Origin: Clostridia bacterium
GTDB taxonomy: Bacteria > Bacillota > Clostridia > TANB77 > CAG-508
DNA length: 64,000 nucleotides
Reading direction: 5' to 3'
NCBI GenBank assembly: GCA_022799315.1
Contig: JAAWOE010000004.1
Location: forward strand, 25,018-89,017
Of this stretch, positions 49,421 through 57,814 are shown piece by piece. The position numbers and the translations under genes were made by a program. Each line of letters starts with the position of its first letter. Within the stretch, counting starts at the first letter, position 1. Under the pieces are notes generated by a model. It had not been told where the DNA came from. It saw only the letters and a list, made by a program, of their open reading frames with translations, and made no database searches.

Positions 49421-50526
49421 TTATTTTATTAGTGTTTTTAAATAACTTTCTATAAATCCATTTAGTTCTCCGTCCATTACTGCCATAACATTTCCTGTTT
49501 CGTAATTTGTTCTATGATCTTTAACCATTGTATATGGACAAAATACATATGAACGTATTTGACTGCCCCATGCAATATCTTTTTGCTCACCTTTTAAATC
49601 TTCTATCTTTTCTTTTTGTTCCTTTTCTTTTAAGTCTATAAGTTTAGATTTTAACATCTTCATAGCTGTTTCTTTATTTTGTATTTGTGACCTTTCTGTT
49701 TGGCAAGATACAACAATATTAGTAGGTATATGTGTTATTCTAACTGCAGAATCTGTTTTATTTATGTGTTGTCCACCTGCACCGTGATGCACGATATGTA
49801 TCAATTCTTAAATCCTCTGGATTAATCTCTATTTCTATATCATCTGTTATTTCAGGTAATACTTCACAAGATGCAAAAGATGTATGACGTCTTCCTCCTG
49901 CGTCAAATGGAGAAATTCTTACAAGTCTATGTACACCTATCTCAGATTTTAAATATCCATATGCATTTTCGCCTGATATAAGAAATGTAACGCTTTTAAT
50001 TCCAGCTTCGTCACCTTCTAAATAATCCAATTCTTTTACACTATAACCATTTGCATTTGCCCATCTAGAATACATCCTATATAACATTTCTGCCCAATCT
50101 TGAGATTCTGTTCCTCCTGCCCCTGGATGTAATGTAACAATTGCATTGTTTTTATCGTACTTACCTGAAAGCAATGTTTCTATTTCTAACTTTTCCACTT
50201 TATCTTGTAATGATTTTGTATTTTTTAAAAGTTCTTTTGCAAGTTCAGCATCTTCTTCTATTAATAATAGTTCATTCAAATCTTCCAAGTTTTTTAGCTC
50301 TTCATTAATAATATTAAACTTTGTATATTTATTTTTTAATGATTTCATTTCTTGTAGAACTATACTAGAGTTTTTAGAATCATTCCAAAATCCGTCTTGC
50401 ATAGTTGCTTTTTCTAACTCTGCTATTCTAACTTCTATTTTAGCTAAGTCAAAGGGACTCACCTATGCTTTCTATTCTTTTTTGTAAGATATTTAGCTCT
50501 TTTCTATTTTCTTCTAGTTCAACCAT
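49421..50526 (-). CDS. prfB: Peptide chain release factor 2, with two +1 shifts
   Basis: Terminates at UGA and UAA. From ATG 50526 the first 25 codons end at CTT-TGA-C (50454-50448), the classical RF2 autoregulatory shift. The second frame runs to RASR, where TCA-CGG-TGC breaks it next to the catalytic loop. Skipping C (49784) gives [11 protein letters not shown], the GGQ motif, and the frame runs on to 49421. Total 367 residues, the family norm. An intact GGQ is needed for peptide release, so the second shift must also work if the organism lives. Confidence 0.93.
49782..49784 (-). other. CGG +1 recoding site in prfB (next to GGQ)
   Basis: In-frame CGG followed by T. Skipping C gives RAS-G-AGGQ. 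Confidence 0.88.
50448..50460 (-). other. Classical RF2 programmed +1 frameshift site
   Basis: CTT-TGA-C at 50454-50448, with the SD-like AGGTGAG a few nt upstream. Shift yields L-D-L-A and opens the long frame. Confidence 0.93.
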
Positions 50527-50587
50527 TTATCTCAACTCCAATCATTGCTTGTATTTTATATTAAATTTTAAATAATGTCAAATGGGA

Positions 50588-50628
50588 AAGGCGGTGGTTA
50601 TAGGAAAACACCTTTTACCACCGCCCAA
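50588..50628 (-). terminator. Terminator of the 50638 gene
   Basis: GGCGGTGGT/ACCACCGCC stem after the stop on the - strand. Confidence 0.8.
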
Positions 50629-50637
50629 TGATACATG

Positions 50638-51120
50638 TTACTTTGTCTTATAGCTTCTGTTAAAGCGTATTGCTTCCATTTCTACTGGAGTACTCGATTT
50701 TCCGTTTGCGTCCTTTGCAATAACAATGATGCTGTCATCACTGCCAATTTTTGCAAAGTGTGTAATCTGAAAATCCTCGAAGATCTTCAAACACCTTTGA
50801 ATATTCTTCGACTCCCAATTGTACGGTTCAAATATAACCTCCGTAAAATCTTCGTAGGAAAGCTCCGTTTTTAACATTGCCAACACCCTTTTCTCTTCTG
50901 CCTCAGTTGTTCTGTTTACAATAACCGCGATCACGTTAGCCATAGCTACTATAAGCAGAAAAACAATTTCAAGGGCAAGCGCAACTCCAAGCAAAAAAAC
51001 AATCCACTTGTTATCAACAGTAAAAATAGTGAGTATCATTATCGCTGTAATGATAGCTATTGCTGTTAAGCGCCCTTTCAGTGTCCGATCTAAGTACCAG
51101 TTTGCTATTTTTGTAAGCAT
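50638..51120 (-). CDS. Small membrane protein of unknown function, GC-richer orphan gene
   Basis: A 160-residue protein with two adjacent hydrophobic segments (about residues 20-75), then a soluble C-terminal domain (ELSYEDFTEVIF to IRFNRSYKTK). The start is ATG 51120, with AAGGAGGG 7 nt upstream; the frame to 51171 has no site. It has a perfect consensus promoter and a strong terminator. GC-richer codons and one in-frame CGG (LDRTLK) set it apart from neighbours. Fold and role not recognised. Confidence 0.72.
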   Translation of the reverse strand: MLTKIANWYLDRTLKGRLTAIAIITAIMILTIFTVDNKWIVFLLGVALALEIVFLLIVAMANVIAVIVNRTTEAEEKRVLAMLKTELSYEDFTEVIFEPYNWESKNIQRCLKIFEDFQITHFAKIGSDDSIIVIAKDANGKSSTPVEMEAIRFNRSYKTK

Positions 51121-51169
51121 GTCTTTTCCCTCCTTAAATGCATGAAACTTGATTGTCTGTTGCTTAACC

Positions 51170-51198
51170 ATTATATAATTTTATGTAACTTATGTCAA
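51170..51198 (-). promoter_or_regulatory. Consensus promoter of the 50638 gene
   Basis: TTGACA (51193-51198), a 17-nt spacer and TATAAT (51170-51175) on the - strand. Confidence 0.82.
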
Positions 51199-51356
51199 TA
51201 AATTACTAGGCATAAATGATATTCTTTATACTTAAGAACGTAAATCGTTATAGTTTTGACATTTCAGATTATAAAGTAAAAATATTTTTAATGGTCAGGC
51301 ACATTTGTTTTTTTCAAACATATAATCTTATATAGTTTAAAACGGAGGTGCGGTAC

Positions 51357-52055
51357 ATGTTTGCCCTTTCATTGTCTGGCTTTTTTGCCTTTTTAAAATC
51401 TGCAATATTTGTTGTAGGTTACATACAAAGTAGTAATTTATTTCCAGAACCATTATCACAAGAAGAAGAAAAAATCTGTTTAGAAAAACTAAAAAATGGT
51501 GATGAAGACGCAAGAAACTTACTAATAGAAAGAAATCTAAGACTTGTTGCACATGTTAGCAAAAAATATGCAACAACAAACATAGAACAAGATGACTTGA
51601 TTTCAATTGGAACAATTGGACTAATAAAAGGAATTAATAGTTTTGATTCTTCTAAAAACATACGTCTTGCGACCTATGTTGCAAGATGCATAGAAAATGA
51701 AATCTTAATGTTTTTAAGGTCTTCTAAAAAAGTAAAAGCAGAGGTATCTATTAATGACCCTATTGGTAAAGATAAAGATGATAACGAAGTCACTTTAATG
51801 GATGTTATAGAAACAGATGACAAACCTATTGAAGAGGAAATTGATTTAAAAATTAAAGTTAAAAAGCTTTATGAAAAGATGAAAGAAGTTTTAAAAGATA
51901 GAGAAAAAACAATACTAGAACTACGTTTTGGACTTGGTGGTAGAAAGCCTAAAACGCAAAATGAAATCGCCAGTATGATGGGCATTTCACGTTCTTATGT
52001 CTCTCGTATTGAAACAAAAGCAATTTCAAAACTAGAAAAAGAATTTCAAGAGTAG
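51357..52055 (+). CDS. sigK: Sporulation sigma factor SigK
   Basis: Late mother-cell sigma factor. The 232-residue protein has a short hydrophobic pro-sequence (residues 1-22) then the SigK-type start VGYIQSSNLFPEPLS, region 2 (NLRLVAHVSKKY, DDLISIGTIGLIKGINSFD) and region 4 HTH (TQNEIASMMGISRSYVSRIE). The start ATG 51357 follows GGAGG; the GTG at 51348 overlaps that site and is rejected. The gene is continuous, with no skin-type insertion. Activation by cleavage of the pro-sequence is expected. Confidence 0.93.
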   Translation: MFALSLSGFFAFLKSAIFVVGYIQSSNLFPEPLSQEEEKICLEKLKNGDEDARNLLIERNLRLVAHVSKKYATTNIEQDDLISIGTIGLIKGINSFDSSKNIRLATYVARCIENEILMFLRSSKKVKAEVSINDPIGKDKDDNEVTLMDVIETDDKPIEEEIDLKIKVKKLYEKMKEVLKDREKTILELRFGLGGRKPKTQNEIASMMGISRSYVSRIETKAISKLEKEFQE

Positions 52056-52084
52056 AAAATTTAAAAAAGCAGCTTCATCCATGT

Positions 52085-52111
52085 GGGTCGACGAAGGCAT
52101 CGACCCCTACA
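52085..52111. repeat. GGGTCGAC palindromic repeat, copy 5
   Basis: GGGTCGACG AAGG CATCGACCCCTACA in the sigK to 52126 gap. Confidence 0.8.
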
Positions 52112-52125
52112 GTTTTATAAAATTA

Positions 52126-53367
52126 TTAATTATTTACTTTGGCAATTTCTTGCTTGCAAATTCCTAACTTTTCTAAACCTTCTTGAACATATTTATTTTT
52201 CATGAAATATTTCCATATAGTTCCATTTAAATAATTTTCTATCATTAATATTTCTATTCCTTTATCTATACCTATATATTCTTTTGCAAACCAAGGTTTT
52301 TCGCCATCTAAATTATAACCATCTTTAAATCCATACCTGCCCCATAATTTTGGAAAAGTATTATATAAGTATTCCATAGCTTCTATACTTTCTTTTGGAG
52401 TAAATACAATTGAACCTATTGCTCCACATGGAGCTACTGTTCCATCATTTTCTATTTCTAAATCTGTTTTACAAGGTTTTGCCCCATATCCGCCTGAATA
52501 TTCTTTTGGTCCTAAACAAGCTGTTAATCCCCATGAATTTGGTCCATATGTTTTATAATTCTTCATGTTATCCATACAATATTCTCTATTTGCTTTTGTC
52601 GCTTTAATCGAATTTTCAAACCAATCTATACCATCTAAATCTTTTTTATTTCTAAAATCAATCCAAGCATGTGAAAATTGATATGTAAATAATGTTCCAC
52701 AATATGTATAAATTATGTCCTTTATATCTTTATAGTTCGATCTCTCTCGTATAAATTCATAATACATACTTTTATCTATTGGAAATGTAGGTGAACTAAC
52801 CCCTAACACATATAACATTAATTGTTCTGCATACATGTCCCATTTTCCCCAAAAGCCTTTTTCTGGACTATATCCCATGTAAAAATAGTTTGTATCCTTG
52901 TTTCTATACCATTCCCAGTTTATTCTTTTATACAGTTCTTCTGCTTTTTCTTTTACTTCGCCACCAAAGTATTCTCCTGCCGTTATTGCCCCGCATATAA
53001 ATATTCCTGTGTCTATTATTGATAATTCACAATTCCATTCTCTTTTTCCTGTTTCCATGTTTACAAAGTGATAATAAAATCCATTTTTCCCTTCAACACT
53101 ATTAATAAATGTATCTAATGTTCTATTTGCTCTATTATATGCATCACTATATTTAATCCATTTATGTTCTACACCTATAACTAATGCTCCTAACCCATAT
53201 CCTACAGATGCAATACTTGCTATATGATTTGCAAGTAAGGTTTTATCTCTTACTAAACCATATCCTTTACTGTTTTTGTTTAGATTAGCCTCTTTAATAA
53301 AGAAGTTATAACTTTTTTTAAGTTCTTTTAATATAAGCTTCTCACCATATGACTTTATTATCTTCAT
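52126..53367 (-). CDS. Glucoamylase-like family protein
   Basis: A 413-residue protein without signal peptide. It resembles the glycoamylase-like (GH-type six-hairpin) domain found at the C-terminus of cyclic-glucan synthases: LLANHIASIASVGYGLGALVIG, SIIDTGIFICGAITAGEYFGG, YTYCGTLFTYQFSHAWIDFR, WGLTACLGP and GAIGSIVFTPKESIEAM. It probably cleaves a beta-glucan or related glycan. The start ATG 53367 is downstream of GAGGTG. Confidence 0.82.
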   Translation of the reverse strand: MKIIKSYGEKLILKELKKSYNFFIKEANLNKNSKGYGLVRDKTLLANHIASIASVGYGLGALVIGVEHKWIKYSDAYNRANRTLDTFINSVEGKNGFYYHFVNMETGKREWNCELSIIDTGIFICGAITAGEYFGGEVKEKAEELYKRINWEWYRNKDTNYFYMGYSPEKGFWGKWDMYAEQLMLYVLGVSSPTFPIDKSMYYEFIRERSNYKDIKDIIYTYCGTLFTYQFSHAWIDFRNKKDLDGIDWFENSIKATKANREYCMDNMKNYKTYGPNSWGLTACLGPKEYSGGYGAKPCKTDLEIENDGTVAPCGAIGSIVFTPKESIEAMEYLYNTFPKLWGRYGFKDGYNLDGEKPWFAKEYIGIDKGIEILMIENYLNGTIWKYFMKNKYVQEGLEKLGICKQEIAKVNN

Positions 53368-53466
53368 ATGCAAAACACCTCTAATAGCATTATATAAAAT
53401 TATATAACGCTAATCAATGGATATTTATGGCAAGATATAGTTCTTGGCAAATATAGTCTATAAAAA

Positions 53467-53619
53467 GCTATAGTAATATAAGAGTAAAAATGAGTTCGAC
53501 CATACTGAGCAAGGCGTCGCTTTTTCTTTTTCTAAGTATAGTGTGTCACGTTGTTTCTTTAAACCACTTATACAAAAACACCTTGGAGAACGGAATTTTT
53601 ACTCTTATATTACTATAGC
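53467..53619. mobile_element. MITE-like element, copy 2
   Basis: Terminal inverted repeats GCTATAGTAATATAAGAGTA (53467-53486) and their complement (to 53619), perfect over about 24 bp. Interior is homologous to the reverse complement of 22081-22230 (shared TTCCGTTCTCCAAGG, ACACACTAT and CGACGC blocks). No ORF. Confidence 0.88.
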
Positions 53620-53648
53620 TTTATTTTAAATTATTATTTAACAATTAT

Positions 53649-54557
53649 TTAAAAAGTTTTTCTAATTTTTGCTATAAAGAACCCCTCATATAATTCATTT
53701 GGGCATACACACAAAGTTCCTGCAATTTCAGTTGGAAGTAAAGGTAAATCCTCTATTCCTTCAAAATTAATAGGAACAATTTCTACTTTTTCTGTTTTTA
53801 AAACACTATTTAAGATTTCTTCATTTTCACATGAAAGCATTGAACAAGTAGAATATATCATCTCTCTTCCTGGCTTTAATACCTTTATAGCTTTTTTCAA
53901 TAATTGTAACTGTGCATTTTTACATTTATTTATCAAGTTAATGGTAAATGTTTTTTCTAGTTTCGAATCATCCATATTCAATGTTCCGCTTCCGCTACAT
54001 GGTGCATCAAGTAAAACACTGTCAAACGAAAAGAAATCATCTATTGTTCTCGCATCTTTTTGCATTACATATACACAGCTTGCTCCTTGCTTTTCTATAT
54101 TGTATTTTAATCTTTCCATTCTAATATGATTCATTTCACATGCTGTAATATGTGACTTGTTTTCAGAAAGTGCTGCTATTTGAGTAGTCTTTCCTCCTGG
54201 TGCTGCACACATATCTAAAATATCCATATCTTGTTTTGGATTTAATATTATCGGTGGTAACATAGAAGATAAGCTTTGTAAGTATATTTCACCATTTTGA
54301 TACAATTTTAAGTTTCTAATATCATTTTCTTTGGCATTATTTAGTATTAGTGCATCTTCATTCCATAGAACTGTTTCATATTCTATGTTGCCTTTTGCAA
54401 GCTCGCTTTTTACATTTGCCATATTAGTTTTTATTGTGTTTGCTCTAATTGTAACTTTTCTTTTGGATTTATATCCTTTCAAAATTTCTTTAGCTATATT
54501 CTCACCATATTGTTTTTCTAATAACTTGATCAAAAATTTAGGTACATTATCTATCAT
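53649..54557 (-). CDS. rRNA cytosine-5 methyltransferase, RsmB/RsmF family
   Basis: A 302-residue NOL1/NOP2/sun-type enzyme. SAM site DMCAAPGGKTTQIAAL, motif IV LLDAPCSGSGTLN and motif VI STCSMLSCENEE contain the two catalytic Cys. The N-terminal part has the RNA-binding RANTIKTN segment. Without a NusB-like domain it is nearer RsmF. It is 26 nt upstream of nothing on its strand; the U32 gene precedes it. Confidence 0.9.
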   Translation of the reverse strand: MIDNVPKFLIKLLEKQYGENIAKEILKGYKSKRKVTIRANTIKTNMANVKSELAKGNIEYETVLWNEDALILNNAKENDIRNLKLYQNGEIYLQSLSSMLPPIILNPKQDMDILDMCAAPGGKTTQIAALSENKSHITACEMNHIRMERLKYNIEKQGASCVYVMQKDARTIDDFFSFDSVLLDAPCSGSGTLNMDDSKLEKTFTINLINKCKNAQLQLLKKAIKVLKPGREMIYSTCSMLSCENEEILNSVLKTEKVEIVPINFEGIEDLPLLPTEIAGTLCVCPNELYEGFFIAKIRKTF

Positions 54558-54583
54558 ATAATTTTAATTTTTAACTCCTTAAA

Positions 54584-55813
54584 TTATTTTACTCTCCTTA
54601 TAATCCAGTCATTTTCCACTTTAATTGGCATATGCATTAGCACTGTTTGTCCAGCTTTACCTGGATTTACAGATTCAATTTTCTCTTCTGTTTCACTATC
54701 CCATAGAACATCAATATTAAAACGATATGGTTCTAGTTGACCTGGAATAAGTATTTCCAAAGTATCTCCTAATGTTAATTTGTTTTTAACTTCAACGACA
54801 CATTTATCTTCATTATAAGAAATGACTTTTCCTCCAAATTCATAGTTTGGATTATATTGTTTCCCTTCATATTCTTGAAAGTCCTTGTTATTTCTATCGT
54901 TAAAATAAAATGTTGTTAAACTTCTTGTTTTTACTTTTTCTAGCTCATTCATATATTTTGTATAATCATAACCTTTAGGGTCTTTTATATAATCATCAAT
55001 TGCATTTCTATATGTATTTATAACAGATGCTAAGTAATATTCTGTTTTTAATCTTCCTTCAATTTTCAAACTATCTACACCAAGCTCAACAATATCTGGA
55101 ATTTCTTTAATTAAACACAAATCTTTTGATGAAAATATGTATGTTCCTTTATCATCATTTTCAACTGGCATAAGGTTACCTGGATTATTTTTCTCTTCTA
55201 CATATACATTATATGCCCATCTGCAACTTTGTGCACAATCCCCTAAATTCGCACTCCTTGAGGCTAAGAAATCGCTTAAAAAGCATCTTCCAGAATATCC
55301 AAAACATAATGCACCATGAACAAACATCTCTACTTCTAATCCCATAGGAGTATTTTTTACTATTTCTTTAATTTGGTTTTTATCTAATTCTCTTGCAAGA
55401 ATAACACGTTTAGCACCATTTTTATACCAAAAATTTGCAGAATGAGCACTTACAACATTTGCTTGTGTACTAATATGAATGTCTACATCTGGAGCTTCTT
55501 CTTTTAATATATCTATTACTCCCCCATCTGCTGAAATAATTCCATCAGGTTTAAGTTCTTGTAACATTCTAGCTTGTTTCCTAACTTCATTATACATATT
55601 ATCCCATGCATAAATATTTAATGCCACATAAACTTTTTTACCTATACTATGTGCATATTTTATTATATTTGCTAAATCTTCATCTTGTACTTCTGCTCTA
55701 GTACGTAAAGATAAAGCTGATGTTCCTACATATACTGCATCTGCTCCATATAAAAATGCTATTTTAGCTTTATTAAATGAACCCGCTGGGGCTAACAATT
55801 CTGGTTTTTTCAT
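54584..55813 (-). CDS. U32-family protein (TrhP/RlhA-like)
   Basis: A 409-residue protein of the peptidase U32 family, now mostly linked to prephenate-dependent hydroxylation of tRNA U34 or rRNA C. LLAPAGSFNKAKIAFLYGADAVYVG, EVEMFVHGALCFGYSGRCFLSDFLASRSANLGDCAQSCRW (Fe-S-type cysteines) and DSLKIEGRLKTEYY are diagnostic. A TrmR-type methyltransferase, which acts after TrhP on hydroxyuridine tRNA, lies 2 kb away on the same strand. Confidence 0.9.
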   Translation of the reverse strand: MKKPELLAPAGSFNKAKIAFLYGADAVYVGTSALSLRTRAEVQDEDLANIIKYAHSIGKKVYVALNIYAWDNMYNEVRKQARMLQELKPDGIISADGGVIDILKEEAPDVDIHISTQANVVSAHSANFWYKNGAKRVILARELDKNQIKEIVKNTPMGLEVEMFVHGALCFGYSGRCFLSDFLASRSANLGDCAQSCRWAYNVYVEEKNNPGNLMPVENDDKGTYIFSSKDLCLIKEIPDIVELGVDSLKIEGRLKTEYYLASVINTYRNAIDDYIKDPKGYDYTKYMNELEKVKTRSLTTFYFNDRNNKDFQEYEGKQYNPNYEFGGKVISYNEDKCVVEVKNKLTLGDTLEILIPGQLEPYRFNIDVLWDSETEEKIESVNPGKAGQTVLMHMPIKVENDWIIRRVK

Positions 55814-56012
55814 ATATTCCTACCTCTTTTTAAATAATCTACAAATATTATATCAAATATTATCAATATTTGGAAGAATATGAGTATAAAAAATAAGAAG
55901 CTTTTTACATAATTATTACTTTCACTAATAATTATTAATTTCTCTTAATATATTATTTCTATATTTACTTTTAACCTAAAGTTTGATATTATCTATATTA
56001 TGGAGGAAAATA

Positions 56013-56561
56013 ATGGAAAAACTTGGCAAAAAAGATACTAATATAATTAATATAAGGTTTTTGATATTATATTTTTTTATTTATGCAATTATTGGTTGGA
56101 TTTTAGAAACCTTTTATGCTCTTGGAACTCTTGGTCATTTTGTAAAAAGAGGCTTTTTATATGGTCCCCTTTGCCCAATTTATGGTTGGGGTGCAGTAAT
56201 TTTAATAAGTTGTTTAAAAAGGTATAAATCGAAACCATTAAAACTATTTATATATTCTACTGTTATCTTTTCAATTTTCGAATATCTTGCAGGATTCGCA
56301 TTGGATGCCTTGTTTTCTGACAGATGGTGGGATTATACAAATGATTTTATGAATTTAAATGGGCGTATTAGCATATTTTTCTCTTTTGCTTGGGGTTTTA
56401 TTGCTCTTATATTTATTCACTTTATTCACCCATTTATTGAAAAACTTACTAAAAAAGTATTAAAGAAAATTTCCATGAATGTACAAATCTTTTTCATGAA
56501 TATAATAGTATCTACTTGGATTGTTGATACAATTTTATCGACAATTAAATATTTAAATTAA
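56013..56561 (+). CDS. Membrane protein, ABC-transporter type IV (CmpB-like) family, second copy
   Basis: A 182-residue membrane protein with about five helices and the motifs IIGWILETFYAL, KRGFLYGPLCPIYGWGAV, FEYLAGFALD, WWDYTNDFMNLNGRI and FAWGF. It is a paralogue of the 2110-2781 product (same order of motifs). The start is ATG 56013 with GGAGG 6 nt upstream; the longer frame from 55983 lacks a site. Confidence 0.82.
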   Translation: MEKLGKKDTNIINIRFLILYFFIYAIIGWILETFYALGTLGHFVKRGFLYGPLCPIYGWGAVILISCLKRYKSKPLKLFIYSTVIFSIFEYLAGFALDALFSDRWWDYTNDFMNLNGRISIFFSFAWGFIALIFIHFIHPFIEKLTKKVLKKISMNVQIFFMNIIVSTWIVDTILSTIKYLN

Positions 56562-56631
56562 TGAGCACCATAGCATTCATATCTTAGGCGTTCTTAAATA
56601 CCTACACTCGTAGTTACTTTTCTATAATATC

Positions 56632-56673
56632 AGAAAGTCTAGCAATACTAAAAATTGTATTGCTAGACTTTCT
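56632..56673 (+). terminator. Very stable hairpin before the RelA/SpoT-like gene
   Basis: AGAAAGTCTAGCAATAC with perfect 17-bp complement and an 8-nt loop. Probably the terminator of the 56013 gene. Confidence 0.82.
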
Positions 56674-56722
56674 ATGTATAGATATGGTATAATTCTAATA
56701 TAAACTAGAAAGGATTGTTACT

Positions 56723-57814
56723 ATGATTATTGATGAAAATGTAAAAAATAGATTGTTAACTTGGAATGATGATGAACCTATTTATAAACAATTTGAAGAA
56801 AAATGTGCAACTTTAAGCCAAATATCTGGTTTAGTTATAACTCCTGATGATTATCAAGTTCAGTATGAGGCTCAAAAGTCATCAGTTAACTATTATATGG
56901 ATTCACAAACTGAATTATATGGATTTTTATATAAAAAATATCCTAATGTTGAATTTGCAATGGCTGGTAGGTTAAAATCTCCTTTTTCTTATTATGAAAA
57001 GGTAATTAGGAAATTTATAGAACAACTTTCAAAAGATGAATTTAGAATAGTCGAAGTTTTAGACGTATATGCTATTAAGGTATTTTTATTAAGTATTAAC
57101 TATCCAGTTGATAAAGTGAGTGTTGATACCGAAGGAATTTATATTGATTCTGGCGCAAATGAATTTCGTATTGATAAAGATGATTGCTTTGAATTCATAC
57201 ATAAAGGCAAAGTAATTACTGCGTTAGTAAACGAAGGTGCAACCAATGTATATGTTGATAACTCAACTCCTCGTATTTGTACAACAAGAAACAACGAAGA
57301 TTTTGATTTTCCTTTAAATACTGCTAATACATATAAAAAGTCATCAAAAGAACATTTAGTTAAATATTGCTATAAGTTTCAAGAAGATATTGCAGCTTTT
57401 TATAATGATAAAAATTTTAATACAAGAAAAATGAAAGATTATATAGCATCCCCAAAGGATTCGGGATATTCTTCTCTTCAATGGTCTTTTTATTCAGAAG
57501 ATGAATCTTTAGGAATTGAATGTCAAACAAGAACTTATGATATGGAAAAATTTAATAATAAAGAACGAGAATACGGTTATAAACCTAACGAACACAAATT
57601 GTCTAGAAATGCTTTAAAAAAAGTGCCTCGTTTTGCATTAACAACAAGAACTAATTTTTCAGAAGAAGGTTATACAACATGGAAATGGGATGAAGCTGAA
57701 TGTTTTGAATATTTATTTGGAACATCATTAAAAGAATATCGCAAAAAAATGCTTCCTACAGTTGAATTTAAAAATGAAGCTTTAAAAAGAGAAAAAGAAG
57801 ATGAAACTAGATAA
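56723..57814 (+). CDS. RelA/SpoT-like nucleotidyltransferase domain protein
   Basis: A 363-residue soluble protein. GRLKSPFSYYEKVIRKF (82-98), VLDVYAIKV (112-120, with candidate catalytic Asp), MKDYIASPKDSGYSSLQ (237-253) and GIECQTRTYDMEKF (264-277, candidate catalytic Glu) match the order of (p)ppGpp synthetase motifs. No hydrolase, TGS or ACT domain is seen. Between strands 2 and 3 there is an insertion of about 110 residues. It may make an alarmone or pyrophosphorylate another target. It converges on the next gene with 8-nt overlap. Confidence 0.75.
   Translation: MIIDENVKNRLLTWNDDEPIYKQFEEKCATLSQISGLVITPDDYQVQYEAQKSSVNYYMDSQTELYGFLYKKYPNVEFAMAGRLKSPFSYYEKVIRKFIEQLSKDEFRIVEVLDVYAIKVFLLSINYPVDKVSVDTEGIYIDSGANEFRIDKDDCFEFIHKGKVITALVNEGATNVYVDNSTPRICTTRNNEDFDFPLNTANTYKKSSKEHLVKYCYKFQEDIAAFYNDKNFNTRKMKDYIASPKDSGYSSLQWSFYSEDESLGIECQTRTYDMEKFNNKEREYGYKPNEHKLSRNALKKVPRFALTTRTNFSEEGYTTWKWDEAECFEYLFGTSLKEYRKKMLPTVEFKNEALKREKEDETR

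Noticed and set aside
5510..49784. Simple sequencing or assembly indels
   Set aside because: The extra base is always C before GGA/GGT at a codon boundary and mostly outside homopolymers. I cannot rule it out without reads, but random error does not predict this.
13510..49784. CGG reassigned to another amino acid without frameshift
   Set aside because: Zero-frame reading after CGG soon hits stops (for example CGG-TAA in lysC), so reassignment alone does not restore the proteins.
4042..50526. Calling the eight frame-broken genes pseudogenes
   Set aside because: Several are essential (der, prfB, lysC), downstream frames are intact and conserved, and all breaks share one CGG-to-GGN pattern.
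51348..51356. GTG start for sigK
   Set aside because: It lies within the GGAGG ribosome site that serves ATG 51357, and would add a CGG codon.
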